Assembly (NCBI GenBank): GCA_031177735.1
Contig: JAPSKJ010000059.1
Coordinates: forward strand, 1-11,722
DNA length: 11,722 nucleotides
Direction: 5' to 3'
Source of the DNA: Nocardioides sp.
Lineage (GTDB): Bacteria; Actinomycetota; Actinomycetes; Propionibacteriales; Nocardioidaceae
In this document: piece by piece, positions 7,170 through 11,722 of the stretch
Numbering within the stretch: the stretch's first letter is position 1
Layout: every line of letters starts with the position of its first letter
Program-made: the position numbers and the translations under genes
The notes under the pieces: generated by a model
The model's input: only the letters and a program-made list of their open reading frames with translations
What the model was told of the DNA's origin: nothing
Database searches by the model: none

Positions 7170-7664
7170 GTGACCAACGGTGAGAACGTCCTCGCGGCGG
7201 TATCGGACTTCGACGCTGATCCACTAGCGCTCGACCGACAGGTCTGCTTTGCACTCGCGGTCGCGTCGCGGTCGGTGATCGGCGTCTACCGACCCCTCCT
7301 GGAACCGCTGCAACTCACCCACCCGCAGTACCTGGTGATGCTGGCGCTCTGGGAGCGATCGCCGCGATCCGTCAAGGACCTCAGTGCCTCCCTGAGCCTG
7401 GACCCTGCGACGCTCTCGCCGCTGCTCAAGCGCCTCGAGGCACTCGGCTACCTGACTCGACGGCGGAGCGTCCAGGACGAACGCGTGCTCGTCGTCGAGC
7501 TGACCGCCGCCGGCCGTGCCCTGCGCTCAGAGGCGGAGAAGATCCCGCCCGCGGTCGTGGAGCGGCTCGGTATGGACGTGCGTGAGCTGCTCGACCTCCA
7601 CCTCGCTTTGACTCGCGTTATCGCTGCAGCCAGCCGCCTGCCGGACGCCCAGGCCACCGACTGA
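7170..7664 (+). CDS. MarR-family regulator, one-cysteine OhrR type
   Basis: The protein has 164 residues and is a winged-helix repressor. It follows the OhrR pattern: N-terminal LDRQVCFALAVASRS with the sensing cysteine at Cys26, then YRPLL (Tyr40), HPQYLVMLALWE, the recognition-helix region LSLDPATLSPLLKRLEALGY and the wing RRRSVQDERVLVV. Cys26 is the only cysteine, so sensing would follow the one-Cys mechanism (mixed disulfide or over-oxidation). Of the two tyrosines that contact the reactive cysteine in Bacillus OhrR, the one 14 residues on is kept (Tyr40), but the one 4 residues on is Ala30. The start is GTG 7170, just after a -10-like box. The usual partner, the peroxidase Ohr, is not beside it; instead there is a divergent rhodanese and a downstream membrane protein. 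The true inducer is uncertain. Confidence 0.9.
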   Translation: MTNGENVLAAVSDFDADPLALDRQVCFALAVASRSVIGVYRPLLEPLQLTHPQYLVMLALWERSPRSVKDLSASLSLDPATLSPLLKRLEALGYLTRRRSVQDERVLVVELTAAGRALRSEAEKIPPAVVERLGMDVRELLDLHLALTRVIAAASRLPDAQATD

Positions 7665-7733
7665 GCACAGCCGCACAGCCGCGTGCCTGCGCCCATCGAC
7701 TGCCCACTCGCATCCACCAATCGGAGTAGCCAC

Positions 7734-8114
7734 GTGCCCAGCACACACGAACCAGTAGGTAAGCCTCCTCGCGCCGACAGGCGCCGTCGGCACCTCATCG
7801 ACCCGAACGGCCCTCGACCGAAGTCCAATCCCTATCTCGAGGACGCCAGCATGACCCGCGTCCAGCAATGGGTGATGTCCAGTTTGGCCGTGACGACCAT
7901 CGCCCACCTTTCAGCCGGACTCATCATCGCCGCGATGTTCCTTCCCAACCCCAACCTCGCCTCCGAGGTCGGGCTCGTCGTCATCGCTGGAGCATTCGGC
8001 GCCATCGCCGTCGTCTCCGCCCTTGCTATCCACAAGAAGCCACTGGCCTCGTGGTGGGTGTCGATCGGATTCCTCGTCCCGACGGCAGTCGGGCTCGTCT
8101 TGGTCCTGCGCTAG
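7734..8114 (+). CDS. Small three-helix membrane protein
   Basis: The protein has 126 residues. Residues 1-45 are hydrophilic, with a basic cluster (RADRRRRH, 13-20) followed by a Pro-rich stretch, and should stay in the cytoplasm. Three hydrophobic helices follow at about 47-70, 78-98 and 105-124, with KK in the loop between the last two, and the chain ends at VLR. GTG at 7734 is preferred because GGAG lies 7 nt upstream; an ATG further up (7683) has no ribosome site. It starts 69 bp after the MarR-family gene in the same direction and is probably cotranscribed. Similar uncharacterised proteins occur in actinobacteria by my recollection, but I know of no function. A transport or stress role linked to the regulator is speculation. 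Confidence 0.82.
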   Translation: MPSTHEPVGKPPRADRRRRHLIDPNGPRPKSNPYLEDASMTRVQQWVMSSLAVTTIAHLSAGLIIAAMFLPNPNLASEVGLVVIAGAFGAIAVVSALAIHKKPLASWWVSIGFLVPTAVGLVLVLR

Positions 8115-8495
8115 TCGGACAATTGGCGGAGGCACACGTCTGCGCCGCCAGCCTCACCGGACACATCGACCGGCCCCTTCACCGGCGACAAGGGGTCCGC
8201 TGCACGAACAGGTCACTTTTGATCTGCGTCGATGTGTGTCGGCACTGGATGGATGTGCACCATGCCGAAGGTGCTTCCCAAGGAAGGGACCGGCTAGCCG
8301 CGACTAAATCGCCCGGCGGCGGCCTGCCTGCGACTGCTCGGCATGTTCCGTTGTTCCGCCGCCCGTAGGGACACGATTCTGGCACGGCCCTTTCGGAGTT
8401 GGCTTCTCGCATCCGTGCACGGGCAGCTTCTGGGTTCGACGACCTCGCCGGCTCGTAGCGCCGCTGGTGCGGGAGTGTGGGGGCCGGCCTCGGCT
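8115..8495. other. Intergenic stretch without a recognised gene
   Basis: About 380 bp between the small membrane protein and the hairpin that precedes the broken membrane gene. Short open readings exist on both strands, but all are Arg/Ser/Pro-rich shadows with no ribosome site and no familiar motif. A likely terminator at 8172-8197 is the only structure I can support. Confidence 0.5.
8172..8197 (+). terminator. Hairpin terminator after the small membrane protein
   Basis: An 8-bp stem (GGCCCCTT / AAGGGGTC, one wobble) with a 10-nt loop lies 57 nt past the stop codon at 8114. It could end the regulator/membrane-protein transcript. No U tract. Confidence 0.4.
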
Positions 8496-8532
8496 CGCGC
8501 CTGCTCCGGGCCACGTGCCCCGAGCAGGCGCG
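8496..8532 (-). terminator. Very strong hairpin beside the broken membrane gene
   Basis: A perfect 11-bp stem (CGCGCCTGCTC / GAGCAGGCGCG) is followed by a single C-C mismatch, a further 4 bp (GGGC/GCCC) and a 5-nt loop. It starts 5 nt beyond the stop of the minus-strand gene at 8538, as expected for its terminator. The intact stem suggests the gene was active until recently or still is. Confidence 0.65.
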
Positions 8533-8537
8533 GGAGG

Positions 8538-8783
8538 TCAGGCCGTCGCGGACCAGATGACGGTGGTTGCGATGCAGATCGTCGCGGCCACCAGCAGGAG
8601 TGCTCGCGGCACCAGCAGCCCGGGAGACCGGGGCACAAGCGCGACGGCCGTCAGCAGTGCCGCCGCTGGGATCCCGACCGCTTACCGACCGACCATGCCG
8701 ATCAGGAATGCTGCCGGAATTGCCAGGAGGATTACCGCCAGGCCCGCGAGGAGAACTTCGCCTTGCGATGGTGAAGTGGACAT
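8538..8783 (-). pseudogene. Small three-helix membrane protein gene interrupted by in-frame TAA
   Basis: From ATG 8783 the frame reads 33 residues (MSTSPSQGEVLLAGLAVILL onward, ending IGMVGR), meets TAA at 8684-8682, then continues in the same frame for 47 hydrophobic residues (AVGIPAAALLTAVALV, then LLVPRALLLVAATICIATTV) to a TGA at 8538. Read through, it would be an 80-residue protein with three membrane helices. Hydrophobicity continues cleanly on both sides of the stop and a strong hairpin follows the distal stop, which indicates one gene with a nonsense mutation. GGGGAGA lies upstream, somewhat far (about 12 nt) from the ATG. Alternatives are a sequencing error, or a functional 33-residue single-helix peptide followed by unrelated hydrophobic sequence. 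The function is unknown. Confidence 0.6.
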
Positions 8784-9784
8784 ACCCGGGATTCTCTCCC
8801 CTGTCGGCGGTGCCGAAGCGGTTCGCGAGTCGTTGCGGAGGAGTTCGACGATCCGGTGCCGGCTATCCCCCGGGTGTGAATGCAAGATCAGCGGTTGTGG
8901 CAACAGTCGTATTCGTCGGCGTTGGCGACGACGGATACCTCGTGCTTGCTCGTCGATTCCTACTCGCGGAATGAACTTTCCCGCTCAGGGCCGGTGCCAG
9001 GGGCTCATCGGTGAGGCCGTTGGGAAGACCGCCGAGCAGCTCGACCGTCCTGACTGCCAGTGAACAGTGCTGGCTGCTGTGGCGCGGCGCCGGCTGGGCG
9101 CCCTGAGTCCGCCGGGCCGATCGTGACCGCCGACTGTTCCGAGCTCCCGCCCGCGGCTCGTGGGTCAACTGCCCGCAGCGCGCGCCTCACGGAGATCCGG
9201 GTGTCGGCCTGGGCCGGTGCGATGGTGGCGTCTTGTCGGCGCTTGGCGCCCCGCGGACGAGCGCGTCATTCCCGCGAGCACCGCGGCGTTCGATCCTGCG
9301 GCGGCTCGTGGAGTTGAGCGGAACCGCAACGTCACCGTGCCAGGGATCCCACAGACTTCGGATCCCACGGCACCGGCGGCAGACGAGCGGGTCCATGGGG
9401 CCGGGGTCAGGCCCCGGGGGGCAAGGTCTTGCCCGACGGGAGTGGGTTCCCGCTCGAAGGCCCCGACCCACGTGCGGACGATCGCGTCGTGCGCCGTCGT
9501 GGCCTCAACCACGCTCGCTCCGCCCCGGGTTCGTCGGCGGCGCTGATGGCGCCTCACGGTCGCGCGCCAGGCGTCCTGTGTCCGAGTCCTCAGGGGAAGT
9601 GAGCAGATGCCGATGGGCAGGACCGTGCGGTACTGCGCGCGGATCAAGGCTCCGTCGGCGTGGGACCTGCTCATGCTGGAAGCGCCGATCGAATCAACGA
9701 CTGACTGGTGAGTCGCTTGCAGGATGCACGACTTGAGGTCGGGCGGTCACCATTCGGTAGAAATCTGAGGACTGGACGAAGAAC
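8784..9784. other. 1-kb gene-poor stretch upstream of the chemoreceptor
   Basis: No intact gene of recognised family is seen. Traces include a minus-strand coding-like segment at 9005-9063 (peptide SLAVRTVELLGGLPNGL) similar to one beside the tRNA, and a 34-codon reading at 9607-9711 with an upstream AGGGGAAG. There is also a small G/C hairpin near 9397-9417. The mixture of partial coding signals without full frames suggests decayed or rearranged DNA. A possible chemoreceptor promoter (TTGAGG at 9733, TAGAAA at 9758, 19-nt spacer) is weak. Confidence 0.4.
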
Positions 9785-11364
9785 GTGACATTCATTCGGT
9801 TCACCATCGGCCGCAAGCAGGGACTCGCGTTCGCCGTGGCCGCTGTCTTCCTGGGGGTCCTGAGCGTGATCTCCTACAGGTCGGTGTCGGCTCTCCTCGA
9901 GAATCAGGGTTCGGTCACCCACACCTATGACGTCCTCGACACGCTGGCTGCTGTCGAGTCCGACCTGAAGGACGGCGAGACCGGGCAGCGTGGCTACCTC
10001 ATCACCGGTGAGGAGAGCTACCTCGATCCGTACGAGACTGCGACGACCATGATCGAGCAGAATCTCGACCTCATCGGCACTCTGACCGCGGACAACCGGG
10101 ACCAGCAGGATCGTCTGGGGACCTTGCGGAGCCTCATCGACGACAAGTTCGCCGAGATGCAGCAGACCATCGACCTCCGGAGCCGCGACGGCTTCGGCGC
10201 GGCTCGCCAGGTCGTCCTGTCGAACCAGGGCAAGGCGGTGATGGACGAGATCCGCGCCACCCTCGATGCGATGGTCGAGGCTGAGAAGGGGCTTCTCGAT
10301 CAGCGTTCGGAGAGCTCCCAGAGCGCCGGCTCAGTCGCTCAACGGGTGGCGATCGGGGGCTCACTGCTCGGCATCGGGCTCATCGTCGTCATCGCAGTTC
10401 TGCTCTCACGCAGCATCGTCCGACCGATCCGGGACCTGACCGGGAGGTTGGCCGAGCTCGCGGACGGTGACGGTGATCTGACGGTGCGGATCAACCAGGA
10501 CCGTCACGACGAGCTGGGTGACCTCGCGGCCAACTTCAACCGCTTCGTCGGCAAGGTCGCCGAGACGATCCGAGAGATCGCGTCGACCACGGCCACTCTC
10601 GACGGCGCGAGCAACGACCTCAGCACGGCTGCTGCCACCATCGCTGCGTCCGCCGAGGACGCCTCGACACAAGCGGGCGTGGTCTCTGCGGCTGCTGTGC
10701 AGATCTCAAGCAATGTGCAGACCGCCGCTGCTGGAAGCGAGCAGATGGGGGCGTCCATCCGTGAGATCGCCTCGAGCGCGTCCGACGCGGCCTCGGTCGC
10801 GTCCAGTGCGGTCGAGATCGCCGACTCGGCGAACGCGACGGTCGCGAAGCTGGGTGTCTCTTCGGCCGAGATCGGCAATGTCGTCAAGGTCATCACCTCG
10901 ATCGCCCAGCAGACCAACCTTCTCGCCCTCAACGCCACCATCGAGGCCGCACGGGCCGGCGAGACAGGCAAGGGGTTCGCCGTCGTGGCGAACGAGGTCA
11001 AGGACCTCGCCCGGAGACCACCCGAGCCACGAAGGACATCGCCGACCGAGTCGCAGCGATCCAGACCGACAGCGATGAGGCCGTAGCCGCCATCGCGGAC
11101 ATCAGCACGGTGATCGTCCGTATCAGCGACTACCAGACCACCATCGCCTCGGCAGTCGAGGAGCAGACCGCCACGACCGGAGAGATGGCCCGCTCGATCT
11201 CGGAGGCCGCGGTCGGATCCGGCCACATCGCAGAGAGCGTCGTCGGCGTCGCCGAGGCCGCCTCCGCAACCACTCACGGCGTCGCCGAGACCCAGCGTGC
11301 CGCGCAGGACCTCGCAGTCATGAGTCGAGAGCTCGAGCAGCTCGTCAAGCGCTTCACGGTGTGA
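9785..11364 (+). pseudogene. Methyl-accepting chemotaxis protein (CHASE3-HAMP), frameshifted
   Basis: Chemoreceptor that would signal through CheW/CheA. From GTG 9785 the domains are: short N-terminus; first membrane helix about 13-33; CHASE3 sensor domain about 38-180 (GETGQRGYLITG at 64-75 is its signature); second membrane helix about 187-207; HAMP about 208-262; then the cytoplasmic coiled-coil signalling domain, whose hairpin tip IAQQTNLLALNATIEAARAG (373-392) is canonical. After KDLAR (residue 410) the frame is lost; a +1 reading from GAG at 11014 continues as family sequence (ETTRATKDIADRVAAIQ, later ISDYQTTIASAVEEQTATTG) to a TGA at 11362-11364. CCCGGAGACC where CCCGGGAGACC is expected indicates one lost G near 11012-11014. 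As written, the product is 433 residues with a false tail and lacks the returning helix. The repaired protein would be 526 residues. Sequencing error or true inactivation cannot be told apart here. Confidence 0.9.
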
Positions 11365-11414
11365 CCGATGCCCCGAGGCGTGCCGAGCCGGTCGGGCACA
11401 GGGCTGGGCGAGCT

Positions 11415-11439
11415 CGACCGGTGTGAGCAGCACCGGTCG
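11415..11439 (+). terminator. Hairpin terminator of the chemoreceptor gene
   Basis: A perfect 9-bp stem (CGACCGGTG / CACCGGTCG) with a 7-nt loop lies 50 nt past the chemoreceptor stop. There is no U tract. Confidence 0.55.
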
Positions 11440-11518
11440 CGGTCACCGCGCTGCGCCTCACCGACCGTGCTCGGTACGCCCCGGACACGGCAGCGGCATC
11501 GTGCGGTGCTCGTCGTTC

Positions 11519-11540
11519 GTGCGGCACCGCTGTGCCGCGC
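11519..11540 (-). terminator. Hairpin terminator of the right-edge gene
   Basis: A 7-bp perfect stem (GCGGCAC-CGCT-GTGCCGC), extendable by a wobble and a G-C pair, sits 3 nt past the stop codon of the minus-strand gene at 11544. The tight spacing supports a terminator. Confidence 0.5.
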
Positions 11541-11543
11541 CGA

Positions 11544-11722
11544 TCAGGCCGTCTCGAACCAGGGGTGGTGCAGGTCGTGGAAGGTCGCCCCCTGCAGGGC
11601 GTGCTCGAGCTCGCGACGCACCTCGGGCGGCGGTGTCATCGTCCGCTCGGCCTCGCGCGCCTCGTCCTCGCTCGTGAAGGCGATCGTCTCGACGAAGGAG
11701 CCGTCCGGCTCGATCGCCAGGG
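11544..11722 (-). CDS. C-terminal part of an unrecognised protein
   Basis: The last 58 codons of a minus-strand gene that enters from the right edge. The peptide reads LAIEPDGSFVETIAFTSEDE, then a charged helix (AREAERTMTPPPEVRRELEHALQ) and the tail GATFHDLHHPWFETA before TGA. The strand-helix order and the closing strand resemble the end of small alpha/beta-barrel proteins of the dimeric monooxygenase or stress-responsive type, but this is impression only. High GC at third positions and a hairpin just after the stop support a real gene. It is convergent with the chemoreceptor. Function unassigned. Confidence 0.7.
   Translation of the reverse strand, partial: LAIEPDGSFVETIAFTSEDEAREAERTMTPPPEVRRELEHALQGATFHDLHHPWFETA

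Noticed and set aside
9700..9784. Cyclic di-GMP riboswitch or other structured leader before the chemoreceptor
   Set aside because: The conserved core sequences of that riboswitch class are absent and the leader is short with no strong stem.
11009..11020. Programmed ribosomal frameshift in the chemoreceptor
   Set aside because: No slippery heptamer or stimulatory structure was seen, and such a mechanism is not known for this family; a lost G is simpler.
10504..11433. 309-codon minus-strand reading opposite the chemoreceptor
   Set aside because: Antisense to well-conserved signalling-domain sequence; the Leu/Asp/Ala-rich peptide reflects the complementary strand of the receptor.

Overview
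The window is very GC-rich DNA from an actinobacterium. G or C dominates the third codon position, GTG starts are frequent, several genes appear to start directly after a -10 box without a leader, and the tRNA-Lys gene encodes no CCA end. Family make-up (mycobacterial-type tandem rhodanese, OhrR-type MarR regulator, CHASE3 chemoreceptor) suggests something like Nocardioides or a relative; that genus-level guess is inference.

Layout. Positions 1-2771 are minus strand: a cut-off proline/alanine-rich two-helix membrane protein (1-571), an intact acyl-CoA dehydrogenase (691-1857), and a HEAT-like helical protein of unknown function (2145-2771). tRNA-Lys(UUU) lies at 2900-2972 on the minus strand. 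About 500 bp with no intact gene follows. The next block (3542-6128) is a redox/aldolase-like module: a double SnoaL-domain protein (3542-4318) and a DsbA-family CGWC thiol oxidoreductase (4427-5062) read left, and an AraC-family regulator (5208-6128) reads right. A 17-bp inverted repeat sits in their shared promoter region. A long hairpin (6135-6164) separates the regulator from a convergent thiosulfate sulfurtransferase (6207-7052). That enzyme is divergent from an OhrR-type one-cysteine MarR regulator (7170-7664), which is followed by a small three-helix membrane protein (7734-8114).

Positions 8115-9784 are gene-poor. They contain a small membrane-protein gene broken by an in-frame TAA (8538-8783) and a short coding-like segment that resembles one beside the tRNA. 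A CHASE3-HAMP chemoreceptor (9785-11364) follows; it carries a single-base deletion just after its signalling tip, so its reading frame is broken. The window ends with the C-terminus of an unrecognised minus-strand protein (11544-11722).

The two recurrent themes are thiol/oxidant chemistry (DsbA-like CGWC protein, rhodanese, OhrR-type sensor) and gene decay (chemoreceptor frameshift, nonsense-interrupted membrane gene, remnant-like intergenic DNA). I found no CRISPR array, intact insertion sequence, recombinase or biosynthetic cluster. No clearly new system stands out. The best candidates for a second look are the AraC/DsbA/SnoaL module, the OhrR-type/rhodanese/membrane-protein locus, the chemoreceptor frameshift and the pair of similar short coding-like segments.
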